A stretch of DNA of 64,000 bases from Roseiarcus sp963767245 (GTDB lineage: Bacteria; Pseudomonadota; Alphaproteobacteria; Rhizobiales; Beijerinckiaceae). Made by a program: the position numbers and the translations under genes. Under the pieces are notes generated by a model, which worked only from the letters and a program-made list of their open reading frames with translations, did not search any database and was not told the DNA's origin. The stretch is from the NCBI GenBank assembly GCA_963767245.1, contig CAVYDG010000011.1, positions 186,001 to 250,000 on the forward strand, in the 5' to 3' direction. This document shows, piece by piece, positions 25,937 through 35,186 of this stretch. Each line of letters begins with the position of its first letter. Position 1 is the stretch's first letter.

Positions 25937-28117
25937 TCATTGCGGCGTGGCGGCCATCGCCTGCATGGTCTGGATGATGTACTGGCCAACCAGCGCGCTT
26001 TGCGTTGGGTCGGTCAACGGCGGAATTTGCAGGACGTACAATGGAATGTTCTTGACCCGCCCCAATCCGACCGGAACCGCTTGCACGCCGCTCCAGGTGA
26101 CGGCCGATCCGCCAAAGTTGGTCGGCGGCGGCGCGACCTCGACGCTGATGTTCACCTGAGCGATGGCGGCGTCAAAGTACTTGTCCGAGAAGACCTGCCA
26201 CAGCGCCGTCGGCTTTTGCATTGGTCCGGTGCTGGTCAGGGTGAGCGTGTCGGTGCGGCTGCCCTTCGATCCACTCAAGGTGATCGTCAATGTGACCGTG
26301 ATATTCGACGCGATCGGGCGGTCGAGCGCAAATTTGACGCTGACATATCCGACATCTGCGGGACTGATCACTGGGGTGTGATCATTGCCGGTCGACTTGA
26401 CGATGATTTCGGTAGTGCCGGTGGAAAGGTCGACACGGGGATCGTCGGGATCGTACTCCAGTTTCTTGGTGATGGTGACCTGATCGGGGTCCCAATTGGG
26501 CAAGCTCTTGAGCAGCCGCAGGAAGGAAATATTTATGATGTCGCTAGGGTTGTTTTTCGACCAGTTGGCAAGCGAGATAGGCGCCGCCTGGTTGATGTTG
26601 CCGGGCGTGTAATGGAACCCTTGCCCAAGGGTTCTCAGCGCCGGCGTCCCATTGCCATTCAGCGGCACGTTGCCGGTGTTGTCCGCTTGGGGGTAGCTTA
26701 CCTCGATCGAGGCTGAAGTAATCGGATCTGCGACGGCCGTACCAGAGAAATCGACGTTCGCAGTTGCCGCAACCTGCAATTTTTGGAAGTATTCCCCGAT
26801 ATCGACGACAGCGAGATATTTATTCAGATTGGCTTTGACCGCAGGCTGGAGTTCATTCAAGTCTCCACTTGCAGCCTGCAAGCGGGTGATTGTGTCGTTG
26901 AGCGTCCATCCTTGTTTGAAGTGGACGGCGTGCATCTGATAGTTCATTTTGAGCGTGACCGCCGCGCCGCCGCAAGGCCCGGTGCTGGCGGTCGCCGGAG
27001 TGTCGGGCGTCGGCTGCCAATTGAAGATTTCGCTTTTTACCAAGTCCCATGCTTTGGTCTGCATGTCGCCGACCTGAGTGTCGATCATCTTCTTCATGTC
27101 GGGATCGACGGCGACCCCGTTCTCATTGATGATGGTGGTGATTCCACCATTTGTGATCGACGCCTGGTAGTTGGCCTGGAGATCCGCTTGCACGAACGCG
27201 TACTTGGCTTCCGCCGCGGCGGAGAGTTGGGTGAAGACTTTGTCGACGTCGACATCCATCTGAATTTGGCAGGCATTCATATAGAACATGAGGGTTAGAT
27301 TGTAGTGAACGGTAAAGGGCGAGTTGCCCGCCTGCAAAGCGCCGGCGATCGCGCCCGCCGCGTCCTGGTTGCAGGTCACGAGAAAGGTGCTGATGCTGGA
27401 CGCATCGATGCTGCCGTTCCCCATCCCCTGGGCGCTGATGAACCAGGGATTGCCATTGTTTGGGAGCGCCGGCGGCGGCGCAGCCGAGGCGGCGGCGCCG
27501 GCCGTCGAGGCGGGCGCCGCGGTGGCCGCGGTCGACCCTGGGGCGGCCGTCGGGCTTGAGGCACCGGCAGCTGTCGCGGCCCCGGCCGGCGGCGCGCTCG
27601 CCGGCGCAGGGGAACCGGGCAGTTGAGGAACCTCGATCGTCACCGAGTTGCTGGCGATCGGCACGCATCCAAGCAATGGAGCGGGATCGGTGGCGGTTAC
27701 TCGACTGTGATCGGCGATGCGCGATGGCGCGCTGATCTGCCCTGCCTTGATCTGCGCCAATGCAGCGCTCAACACGCTGGACGGAACCGCCATGGTTGTC
27801 GAGAAAGTGACGAAGGCGCCCCCCGCATCGATTTCGCCGCCGACGCTCGCGACATTGCTGCTGTTCAGGGTATCTTCCGAGGTCATAAGACCTTTGAAGA
27901 CCGTAACACTAAAGTCGAAATCGCTCGAGTTTGGCTTCTTCGCCAGGGAGAGATGCTGCGGCATGTAGTAGAACTGCATGGGCAGCCCATTCGCCTTCAG
28001 CTGGGGATTGTTGGCGTCGGGAAAGACCTCAAGATTGTAGGTGCCGACGGTCTTGTCAATGGTGATGAAATCCGGGCCGAAAAGAGCACCCAACGGGGCA
28101 ACTGTCAGATCAGGCAT
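25937..28117 (-). CDS. Unknown 726-aa protein
   Basis: Not recognised. The ATG at 28117 (MPDLTVAPLGALFGPDF) has GAGGAAG 9 bp upstream; the frame extends to 28159 without an RBS. In order: a beta-rich N-terminal domain (about 1-180), an Ala/Pro/Thr linker (about 190-245), a helical middle (about 310-390, with VDKVFTQLSAAAEAKYAFVQ) and a long C-terminal part (about 400-726) of alternating strands such as VSVKFALDRPIASNITVTLT. It has few cysteines and neither signal peptide nor membrane helix. It lies 52 bp after the HExxH metallopeptidase and 30 bp before the 881-aa gene, in one operon. Size and beta content would suit a structural or adhesive protein; that is a guess. Confidence 0.65.
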   Translation of the reverse strand: MPDLTVAPLGALFGPDFITIDKTVGTYNLEVFPDANNPQLKANGLPMQFYYMPQHLSLAKKPNSSDFDFSVTVFKGLMTSEDTLNSSNVASVGGEIDAGGAFVTFSTTMAVPSSVLSAALAQIKAGQISAPSRIADHSRVTATDPAPLLGCVPIASNSVTIEVPQLPGSPAPASAPPAGAATAAGASSPTAAPGSTAATAAPASTAGAAASAAPPPALPNNGNPWFISAQGMGNGSIDASSISTFLVTCNQDAAGAIAGALQAGNSPFTVHYNLTLMFYMNACQIQMDVDVDKVFTQLSAAAEAKYAFVQADLQANYQASITNGGITTIINENGVAVDPDMKKMIDTQVGDMQTKAWDLVKSEIFNWQPTPDTPATASTGPCGGAAVTLKMNYQMHAVHFKQGWTLNDTITRLQAASGDLNELQPAVKANLNKYLAVVDIGEYFQKLQVAATANVDFSGTAVADPITSASIEVSYPQADNTGNVPLNGNGTPALRTLGQGFHYTPGNINQAAPISLANWSKNNPSDIINISFLRLLKSLPNWDPDQVTITKKLEYDPDDPRVDLSTGTTEIIVKSTGNDHTPVISPADVGYVSVKFALDRPIASNITVTLTITLSGSKGSRTDTLTLTSTGPMQKPTALWQVFSDKYFDAAIAQVNISVEVAPPPTNFGGSAVTWSGVQAVPVGLGRVKNIPLYVLQIPPLTDPTQSALVGQYIIQTMQAMAATPQ

Positions 28118-28168
28118 GGTGGTTCTTCCTCCTGTCAGAGATATCGTGGAGAATCGCAACCGGCATGG

Positions 28169-28702
28169 CTAGGAGCTCGCCGGTTGCGGCGCCGGCGCCG
28201 CCTGAGAGGCGTTCGGGTTTTGCACCTGGGCCATCAGCCCGGCGTAGTCAGAGACAGTTGGGCTGGGCGGATTAGAGCAAAAGCGCGTATCCGTGGGCTG
28301 GAGAACGGCCCAGTAGTCGGCGCAGATCGAGGCCTGCTGCTCGATGTTGTAGTCCATGAAGTTGGTCGAGGTCGTAAGGTCGTAGGGATACGCCTTTCCG
28401 TAGCCGTCGGGATTGTTGACCACGTTGGCGATGAAGCCGAGCATCGGCGGCGTACCATAGATCGATTGCCACACGTGCCCGAATTCATGGATAAAGATCC
28501 AGTGGGCTTCGCCGTCGACGCTGAAATCGTAACACCAGAGCGACGTTGCGAAATGCGGGGTGCCGCTGTAGGTGATGCTGTTCTCGGCGCCGCCGACGTT
28601 CGAATCATTCGTCGTGATCTGCTGCGTGTCGTAGGGCAGCGTGTCGCCAAAGACGGTCTTCAGCAGTGCCTTTTCGCCATCGACAAGTCCTCGGGTCGGC
28701 AC
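28169..28702 (-). CDS. Small HExxH zinc metallopeptidase-like protein (Vgr-associated type)
   Basis: A 177-aa protein with H72-E73-F-G-H76 in WIFIHEFGHVWQSIYG, the zincin motif, and an N-terminal block RGLVDGEKALLKTVFGDTLP. This block plus HE-x-x-H-VWQ resembles the small metallopeptidases often annotated as Vgr-related or DUF4157-like, found beside type VI and contractile-injection cargo. The third zinc ligand is not obvious; D or H after FMDYN is possible. The GTG at 28702 is favoured by GGAGAGG just upstream. Ends PAPQPASS. First gene of the operon 28702 to 22323; its CRP box is now beyond an IS1182-type element. Confidence 0.7.
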   Translation of the reverse strand: MPTRGLVDGEKALLKTVFGDTLPYDTQQITTNDSNVGGAENSITYSGTPHFATSLWCYDFSVDGEAHWIFIHEFGHVWQSIYGTPPMLGFIANVVNNPDGYGKAYPYDLTTSTNFMDYNIEQQASICADYWAVLQPTDTRFCSNPPSPTVSDYAGLMAQVQNPNASQAAPAPQPASS

Positions 28703-28910
28703 GGATTCCTCTCCTGCAAATTCGATGGGTTTTGAAAACCCCCTTCGACTTAAGTCTCGCGCTTTCGAGCGCGGTCTACAACCAGACGACGCGAACATCG
28801 GCGTCGCCGTCATTGCCGCTCGGACCCACGTCAGAAGCGGCCGCGCACCGCGCCGCTGCGGGGCTTCGATCGGCCTCCAACGCAGCCGCGTCGATCGTAC
28901 GGTAACCTAG

Positions 28911-30480
28911 GAGCCTGTCTGCTTAATCCTCGGCGAGATGGGATTTGAACCGCTCAAGCCAGTCGGAGAGCCGGATGCAGCAAATTCGCGCATCCGGTTT
29001 GATGTAAGGTTGGGTGGAAGCTTTGCGGCCATCGTTCGTTGCACCGTTTCCGAGGTGGCGAAGCTCAGCCGGTTGCGCGTGCGGCCAGGGACGGGGTCCG
29101 CCCCTGGGCGAGCTTCAAGATATTGTGGGCGAGGCAGACGAGGCCCCACTCGTTGGCGACCTTCTCGACGCCGCGCAAGAGAAACTGACGGAAGCCGCGC
29201 GCCTGCTTGATCTGTCCGAACACCGGCTCGGGCAGCTGCTTTCTTAAGCGGTAGGGGCTGGAGTGCCCGCCGGCCTTGATTTTTCGCGCATGGCGGCGAC
29301 GCGGGCGCCGCCGCCTTCTCCTTCCCCGGCGTGCTTGGCCCGCCCCGGCGCGATATAGGCGTCGATCTCGCGTTCCTCCATCGCTGTAAGGTTGGCGTCG
29401 GAGCAATAGCCCGCGTCCGCCGACAGTTGCGTCGGCTTCTTGCCCAGATTGGCTTCGATGGCGTCGGCGATCGGCGCCAATTGATGTTGATCGCTCTGCT
29501 TCGCGTCGAGGCCGTGGGCGACGATCACCTGCGCCGTCGCGTCGACCGCCGCCTGCGCATTGTAGCCCTGGATGAAGCCGTCCTTGGTTTTCATGATGCG
29601 GCTTTCGGGATCGGTGAAGTTCTTCTGCGCTTTGGGGTCAGGCTCTTCGGATGGCGGGGCGGCGGGCTTGCCCGGTTTCTTGCGGCCCTCGGCTTGTCGC
29701 CGCTCCTCGGCCTGCGCTTTGGCCTTGGCCGCCGCGGCCGCTTTCGCCTCGGCCTCCAATTCGGCCTTCGCCGCCCGGATCTTCTCGACGCGCTTCTTCT
29801 TGTCGGCGACCCATTTGGGCAGCTCCTCGCCGCTCTTGTCGCGGCCAAAGGCTCTGTCTTCCTCGGCGTCCGCAGCCTCGGCTGCGCTCAGCCACCGCTC
29901 GACCTCGGCCTCGAGCTCCGCCGCACGCTTCTCCATGCGCTCGTAGCTCATCGCCTTGTGCTTGGAGGCGTTCGCCTTGATCTTCGTCCCGTCGAGCGCG
30001 ACATGGCCGAGCTTCACAAGTCCCGCCTGTTCGCACAGCTTGAGAACTTGCCCGAACAGTCCCGCAAGCGCCTTCAAGTGCCGCTTGCGGAAGTCGGAGA
30101 CGGTGCGAAAATCCGGCGGATCGAGCCCGACAATGCTCAGGAAGTCGACCCGTTCGCGCGCCGCCTTGGCGATCCGGCGCGACGAGTAGACGCCGTTGCA
30201 ATAGCCGTACAGCAACAGCGCCGTCATCATCGCCGGGTCAAACGGCGGCTGCCCGCGCTCGCTCGCATACGCGGCTTCGATCTCACCAAGGTCGAGAGGC
30301 TCGAGCACAAGCGCCAAAATGAAGCGAGCCAGATGGTCCTCGCCGACAAAGTCCTGAACGCTCGGCGGCAACAACAGCGGCTGATCGATCGTCCAGGGCC
30401 GGAAGGTCTTGCTCATAAGCAAACAGAATCCGATTCGAGCAAACGCCGCCACCACAATCCGCTATTATCCAGACAGGCTC
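28911..30480 (-). mobile_element. IS1182-family insertion sequence
   Basis: Length 1570 bp with perfect 11-bp terminal inverted repeats (GAGCCTGTCTG at 28911, CAGACAGGCTC ending 30480) and a CTAG direct repeat outside each end (28907-28910, 30481-30484). It carries an IS1182-type transposase on the minus strand. It is inserted between the metallopeptidase operon and its CRP-type box at 30504. Confidence 0.92.
29065..30416 (-). CDS. IS1182-family transposase, frameshifted
   Basis: The N-terminal part (MSKTFRPWTIDQPLLLPPSV, EDHLARFILALVLE, YCNGVYSSRRIAKAARERVD) and a DDE core (ALDGTKIKANASKHKAMSYE; QLSADAGYCSDANL) are typical. A long Lys/Ala/Glu coiled-coil insertion sits between, as usual in this family. 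The frame ends early at 29244 because the A run at 29280-29284 (coding strand GAAAAATC) lacks one base. Adding it continues into KIKAGGHSSPYRLRKQLPEP, VFGQIKQARGFRQFLLRG and ends at 29065. Either the copy is dead or this is a homopolymer error. Confidence 0.85.
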
Positions 30481-30503
30481 CTAGCACGCTTTGTCTCGCG
30501 TGC

Positions 30504-30519
30504 TGTGACCTGGATCACA
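30504..30519. promoter_or_regulatory. CRP-type palindrome stranded beyond an IS
   Basis: TGTGACCTGGATCACA is an exact TGTGA-N6-TCACA match. Before the IS1182 insertion it lay about 235 bp upstream of the metallopeptidase GTG on the minus strand, comparable to the box-to-gene distance in the sister operon (about 258 bp). AGCACGC and GCGTGCT arms (30483-30504) lie between box and IS. On the plus strand the next gene, chvE, is 590 bp away with its own promoter. Confidence 0.55.
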
Positions 30520-30944
30520 TTAGAAGCGTCATTGCAGGAATATTTCGGTTACACGATTGGCTGATTTGCTGGCGCGGTTCCTGGGCGACGGAGTGGTATT
30601 GTGCGGAGAAGCGGCGATCAATTTCGAAATGAGAAGCCATCCACGAAACGGGTCGGTCGAGATCGGTTCTAGAGAAGCATCGTCAGCCAAGCGTGTTCAT
30701 CCGACTCTCCAAAGAGGGGCCGCGAAGGGCCTGGATTTCGATTGGTTTGGCGGGTCACATTCCGTTGCCAAGCGCGCTTGGTTGCGCGAAAGTAGAGCAG
30801 CGGGGAGCCGCTTTCGTCGGCCGATCGTTTCGGGATCGGCACGTAGTAGCGCCGGCGGCGCGTGATTTCGCGTCGATCGTTCGCCTCGAAGGCGTCCAGT
30901 GGGTATTTCGGCGCTGCATGCTCTCCGATTGGACGTAACAACAG

Positions 30945-30973
30945 TTGACCCCCGCGGCATAAGTTCATATTGT
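30945..30973 (+). promoter_or_regulatory. Candidate sigma-70 promoter of chvE
   Basis: TTGACC (30945-30950), a 17-bp spacer and TATTGT (30968-30973) lie in a locally AT-rich patch 135 bp before the chvE ATG. The rest of the 30485-31107 interval, apart from the CRP-type site, shows nothing I can support. Confidence 0.45.
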
Positions 30974-31107
30974 ATTATTTATTGGGGATCTCGGTCTGGT
31001 CAGCCGCTCGCAGGTCGGCTTTCGAGGCCGGGGCGCTCCAAATATCGATAGTTCAACACTCGAGCGCGCCAGGCTTCCCGCATGGCGTCTCCACGGGAGG
31101 AATAAGA

Positions 31108-32172
31108 ATGAATCTGAAAACTTTCGCTGCCGCGATGGCAGTCGGGCTCTTGACCGGCGCGAGCGCCGCGCACGCGCAGGACAAGGGAACGATCGGCATC
31201 GCGATGCCCACCAAGACCTCTGCCCGCTGGATCGCCGACGGCGACAACATGGTCAAGGTCCTCCAGTCCAAAGGCTACAAGACCGATCTGCAATACGCCG
31301 ACGACGACATTCCCAACCAGCTCGCGCAGGTCGAGAACATGATCACCAAGGGCGACAAAGTCCTGGTGATCGCGGCCATCGACGGCACGACGCTGTCGAA
31401 CGCGCTGCAGAAAGCCGCCGACGCCGGCATCAAGGTCATCTCCTATGACCGTCTCATCGTCGGTTCGCCCAATGTCGACTATTACGCCACCTTCGACAAC
31501 TTCAAGGTTGGCGTGCTGCAGGCGACCAGCATTGTCCACGGCTTGGGCCTCGACGCCGGCAAGAACGGCCCGTTCAACATCGAATTGTTCGGCGGGTCGC
31601 CGGACGACACCAACGCGTTCTATTTCTATAATGGCGCGATGTCGGTCCTGCAGCCTTACATCGACAGCGGCAAGCTCGTCGTCCAGTCGAAGCAGATGGG
31701 CATGGACAAGGTCGGAACCCTCCGCTGGAAGGCAGAGGTCGCCCAGGCGCGCATGGATAACCTCCTCAGCGCCTATTACACCCAGAAGCGCGTGGACGCC
31801 GTCCTCTCGCCCTACGACGGGCTCAGCATCGGCATCATCTCGGCATTGAAGGGCGTGGGCTATGGTACGGCGGGTCAGCCGATGCCGATCATCTCCGGCC
31901 AGGACGCCGAAGTCCCGTCGGTGAAGTCGATCATCAACCACGAGCAGTATTCGACAATCTTCAAGGACACCCGCGACCTTGCTAAAGTCGCGGCCGGGAT
32001 GGTGGACGCGGTCGAGTTGGGCGGCAAGCCCGAGATCAACGACACGAAAACCTACAACAACAAGGTCAAGATCGTGCCGTCCTATCTGTTGACGCCGGTC
32101 ACGGTCGACGCAACCAATTGGAAGCCGGCCCTGGTCGACACGGGTTACTACAAGCTTGACCAGCTCCAGTAA
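31108..32172 (+). CDS. chvE: Periplasmic multiple-sugar-binding protein ChvE
   Basis: Type I periplasmic binding protein, 354 aa, capturing L-arabinose, galactose, xylose or related sugars for the GguAB transporter; in Agrobacterium it also feeds VirA sensing. The signal peptide is MNLKTFAAAMAVGLLTGASA with cleavage after AHA. The mature start QDKGTIGIAMPTKTSARWI and YADDDIPNQLAQVENMITKG are close to ChvE. A GGGAGGA site 7 bp upstream fixes the ATG, against a longer frame from 30970. A hairpin terminator follows, then gguAB, a typical arrangement for high expression of the binding protein. Confidence 0.92.
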   Translation: MNLKTFAAAMAVGLLTGASAAHAQDKGTIGIAMPTKTSARWIADGDNMVKVLQSKGYKTDLQYADDDIPNQLAQVENMITKGDKVLVIAAIDGTTLSNALQKAADAGIKVISYDRLIVGSPNVDYYATFDNFKVGVLQATSIVHGLGLDAGKNGPFNIELFGGSPDDTNAFYFYNGAMSVLQPYIDSGKLVVQSKQMGMDKVGTLRWKAEVAQARMDNLLSAYYTQKRVDAVLSPYDGLSIGIISALKGVGYGTAGQPMPIISGQDAEVPSVKSIINHEQYSTIFKDTRDLAKVAAGMVDAVELGGKPEINDTKTYNNKVKIVPSYLLTPVTVDATNWKPALVDTGYYKLDQLQ

Positions 32173-32191
32173 TCCGGCCAAGTGACGAGAG

Positions 32192-32235
32192 AGGGCCTTC
32201 GCGCCGATTGTGTAGCGCGCTGAAGGCCCTTTTTT
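32192..32235 (+). terminator. Rho-independent terminator/attenuator between chvE and gguA
   Basis: AGGGCCTTC (32192-32200) pairs with GAAGGCCCT (32222-32230), extended by GCGC pairing inside the loop, followed by a T6 run. It would let chvE be made in excess of the membrane components, as is common for binding-protein genes. Confidence 0.85.
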
Positions 32236-32307
32236 CGTTGCCGACATGCGTTCATATTGCATGGTCTGGCAGACTCATCGCCCTTCGTAGCCCGCGAGCT
32301 TTGCGTC

Positions 32308-33846
32308 ATGACTCCCATCCTGGAAATGAGGGGGATCACAAAGGCCTTTCCCGGCGTCATTGCGCTTCGCGACGTCAATCTATCTGTGCGTGAAGGCGAG
32401 ATCCACGCGATCTGCGGCGAGAACGGCGCCGGCAAGTCGACGTTGATGAAAGTGCTGAGCGGCGTCTACCCGCACGGTTCTTATGAGGGGCAGATCGTCT
32501 TTCAGGGGCAGGAGCGCCGGTTTTCGCGCATCGCCGACAGCGAGCATCTCGGCATCATCATCATCCATCAGGAATTGGCGCTCGTGCCGCTCCTGTCGAT
32601 CGCCGAGAACATCTTCCTCGGCAACGAGCCGGCCAAGATGGGAGTCATCGACTGGAGCGTGGCGTTCAATCGGACGCGGGAGCTTCTGAGCAAGGTCGGG
32701 CTGAGAGAATCGCCGAATGCGTTGATCACCAATCTGGGAATTGGCAAGCAGCAGCTGGTCGAGATCGCCAAGGCGCTCGCCAAGAAGGTGAAGCTCTTGA
32801 TCCTCGATGAGCCGACCGCCAGCCTCAACGAAACCGACAGTGACGCCTTGCTGAAATTGCTTGTCGAGTTCAAGGCTCAGGGCATCACTTCGATCATCAT
32901 TTCGCACAAGCTGAACGAGCTGGCCAAGGTTGCCGACCAGATCACCGTGTTGCGCGACGGCGCGACGGTCGAGACCATCGACTGCCATCGGGAGAAGATC
33001 AGCGAAGGCCGCATCATCAAGAGTATGGTCGGTCGCGAGATGTCGGATCGTTATCCGCCGCGCGTGCCCAAGATCGCCGAGCGCCTGTTCGCGGTCGAGA
33101 ACTGGCGCGCCGAACATCCCCTCCACGCCGGACGCGAAGTGATCAAGGGTGTCGATTTGCACGTCGAGCGCGGGGAAGTGGTCGGCATCGCCGGATTGAT
33201 GGGCTCCGGACGCACCGAGCTCGCCATGAGCATTTTCGGCCGCGCATATGGGCGAAACATCAGGGGCCGCGCCCTGATGGAGGGCCGGGAGGTCGACGTC
33301 TCGACGGTGCAGAAGGCCATCGCCAATGGCATCGCTTATGTCACTGAGGACCGCAAGGGCCTGGGACTGGTTTTGAGCGAGGACATCAAGAACAACGTCA
33401 CGCTCGCCAATCTGCCGGGCATCGCCTGGCGCGGAGTGATCGACAAACACCAAGAAAACCGGATCGCGCAGCAATATCGCGGCCTGCTCAAGATACGCTC
33501 CTCGGGCATCTTTCAAAAGACACTCAATCTGTCGGGCGGCAATCAGCAGAAGGTTGTCCTGAGCAAATGGCTGTTCGCGCAGCCCAAGGTGCTTATTCTC
33601 GACGAGCCGACGCGCGGAATCGACGTCGGGGCCAAATATGAGATCTACTCGATCATCAACGATCTGGCGGGGGCCGGAAAAGGCGTCATCGTCATCTCAT
33701 CGGAAATGCCAGAACTGCTGGGCATCTGCGACCGCATTTACGTAATGAACGAGGGCAGATTCGTCGACGAGATGCCGGCGAAGGGCGCGACGCAGGAGAA
33801 GATCATGGCCTCGATCATGAAGCAGTACGGGGTTGCCGCGGCATGA
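32308..33846 (+). CDS. gguA: Sugar ABC transporter ATP-binding protein GguA
   Basis: Tandem-domain ATPase of the CUT2 (ribose/galactose/xylose) class, 512 aa. N-domain: Walker A GENGAGKST, LGIGKQQLVEIAKAL, Walker B LLILDEPTASLNETD. C-domain: a degenerate Walker A (GLMGSGRTE), the TEDRKGLGL block, signature LSGGNQQKVVL and Walker B VLILDEPTRGIDVG. The asymmetry is normal for CUT2 ATPases. ATG at 32308 (MTPILEMRGITKAFPGV). It overlaps gguB by 4 bp. Function: energises uptake of the sugars bound by ChvE. Confidence 0.93.
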   Translation: MTPILEMRGITKAFPGVIALRDVNLSVREGEIHAICGENGAGKSTLMKVLSGVYPHGSYEGQIVFQGQERRFSRIADSEHLGIIIIHQELALVPLLSIAENIFLGNEPAKMGVIDWSVAFNRTRELLSKVGLRESPNALITNLGIGKQQLVEIAKALAKKVKLLILDEPTASLNETDSDALLKLLVEFKAQGITSIIISHKLNELAKVADQITVLRDGATVETIDCHREKISEGRIIKSMVGREMSDRYPPRVPKIAERLFAVENWRAEHPLHAGREVIKGVDLHVERGEVVGIAGLMGSGRTELAMSIFGRAYGRNIRGRALMEGREVDVSTVQKAIANGIAYVTEDRKGLGLVLSEDIKNNVTLANLPGIAWRGVIDKHQENRIAQQYRGLLKIRSSGIFQKTLNLSGGNQQKVVLSKWLFAQPKVLILDEPTRGIDVGAKYEIYSIINDLAGAGKGVIVISSEMPELLGICDRIYVMNEGRFVDEMPAKGATQEKIMASIMKQYGVAAA

Positions 33847-35102
33847 GCACCGAAACGATCATCACTGGCGCGCCGGCCGCCGAGCCGTCGGCGGCGGATG
33901 CGAGCTTCTGGAAAAATAATCTTCGCGACTACGGCCTGCTTGTGTCGCTGCTTCTGATCATGGCGTTCTTCGAGGTCGTCACCGGCGGCGTGCTGTTCCG
34001 CGGCGTCAATGTGACCAACCTCATCCTCCAGAACAGCTACATCGTCATCATGGCGCTCGGCATGCTGCTGGTAATCGTCGGGGGCAATATCGATCTTTCG
34101 GTCGGCTCCATCGTCGGATTTGTCGGCGGTTGCGCCGCGATCCTGATGGTTGGGTTTCATCTTCCTTGGGTGGACATCGACATCAAGCTTCCCTGGCAGC
34201 TGGTTATCCCGCTGGCGCTCATTCTCGGCGGCGCGATCGGCGTTTTCCAAGGGTACTTCATCGCCTACAGCAAGATCCCCTCATTCATCGTAACGCTGGC
34301 CGGCATGCTGATCTTCCGCGGATTGACGGGGAACATGCTGCAGGGCCAGTTCGTCGGACCTTTCGCAAAGGGTTTCCAGGCGATCAGCGCCGGCTTCATC
34401 CCGGACTTCAGCGACTTCGGGATCCTCAAGGCTCCGCCGGGAGAACCACAGTTCTTCTGGCTGTCGATGCTGATCGGAGTGATTGGGGCTCTCCTGCTGA
34501 TCTACACGAGCACGCGCCGATGGATGCGCGACAACGCGCAGGCGATGGAGACGGAGCCGTTCGCGCTGTTCGTCGGCAAGAACGCCATTTTCGCGATCCT
34601 GATCGTCGGCTTCAGTTACCTCCTTGCTTCGAACAAGGGATTGCCCAACGTCCTCATCATTATGGGCGTGCTGATTCTGCTCTATACTTTCGCAACCACC
34701 CGCATGACGATCGGACGGCGCATCTACGCGATGGGCGGCAACCGGCTGGCAGCGCAGCTTTCGGGCGTCCGCACCGAGCGACTGACTCTGCTAACCTTCG
34801 TCAACATGGGCGTGCTCGCCGGATTGGCGGGCCTAATCGTCGCCGCCCGGCTCAATTCGGCGACGCCTAGCGCCGGCAATTCGTTCGAACTCGATGTGAT
34901 CGCTGCATGCTTCATCGGAGGCGTCTCGGCCTCGGGCGGGGTCGGCAAGGTGATGGGCGTTGTCATCGGCGCGTTCTTCATGGGCGTGATGAACAACGGC
35001 ATGTCAATTCTGGGCATCGGCATCTTCTGGCAGCAGGTTGTGAAAGGCGTCGTGCTGCTCGCGGCCGTCTATGTCGACGTGTACCAGAAGAGCAAGGAAT
35101 AA
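33843..35102 (+). CDS. gguB: Sugar ABC transporter permease GguB
   Basis: Inner-membrane permease of the CUT2 class, 419 aa, with about 10-12 hydrophobic segments. Family blocks include VIVGGNIDLSVGSIVGFVGG, YSKIPSFIVTLAGMLIFRG and AACFIGGVSASGGVGKVMGV. The cytoplasmic EAA-like region contains GGNRLAAQLSGVRTERL. It partners GguA and ChvE. Start ATGA overlap with gguA. The ara catabolic genes follow after 84 bp. Confidence 0.93.
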   Translation: MSTETIITGAPAAEPSAADASFWKNNLRDYGLLVSLLLIMAFFEVVTGGVLFRGVNVTNLILQNSYIVIMALGMLLVIVGGNIDLSVGSIVGFVGGCAAILMVGFHLPWVDIDIKLPWQLVIPLALILGGAIGVFQGYFIAYSKIPSFIVTLAGMLIFRGLTGNMLQGQFVGPFAKGFQAISAGFIPDFSDFGILKAPPGEPQFFWLSMLIGVIGALLLIYTSTRRWMRDNAQAMETEPFALFVGKNAIFAILIVGFSYLLASNKGLPNVLIIMGVLILLYTFATTRMTIGRRIYAMGGNRLAAQLSGVRTERLTLLTFVNMGVLAGLAGLIVAARLNSATPSAGNSFELDVIAACFIGGVSASGGVGKVMGVVIGAFFMGVMNNGMSILGIGIFWQQVVKGVVLLAAVYVDVYQKSKE

Positions 35103-35186
35103 TGGTGGACGGGTGTAGCAGCGCGGCAATCCTCCGCCCCCAAGCTGCTTTGGCCGGTCCGCGAAACGTCGAGTCCGGGAGGACGA

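Noticed and set aside
14477..28702. The 14-29 kb island as a prophage
   Set aside because: Apart from the endolysin-like GH19 gene there is no terminase, portal, capsid, tail, integrase or repressor, and no attachment-site repeat was found.
29244..29406. A separate small gene after the IS1182 transposase
   Set aside because: Its residues continue the transposase C-terminus once a missing A at 29280-29284 is supplied.
30557..30865. A 102-codon frame upstream of chvE
   Set aside because: No ribosome-binding site, low-complexity Arg/Ser composition, and it lies in a regulatory gap; no family resemblance.
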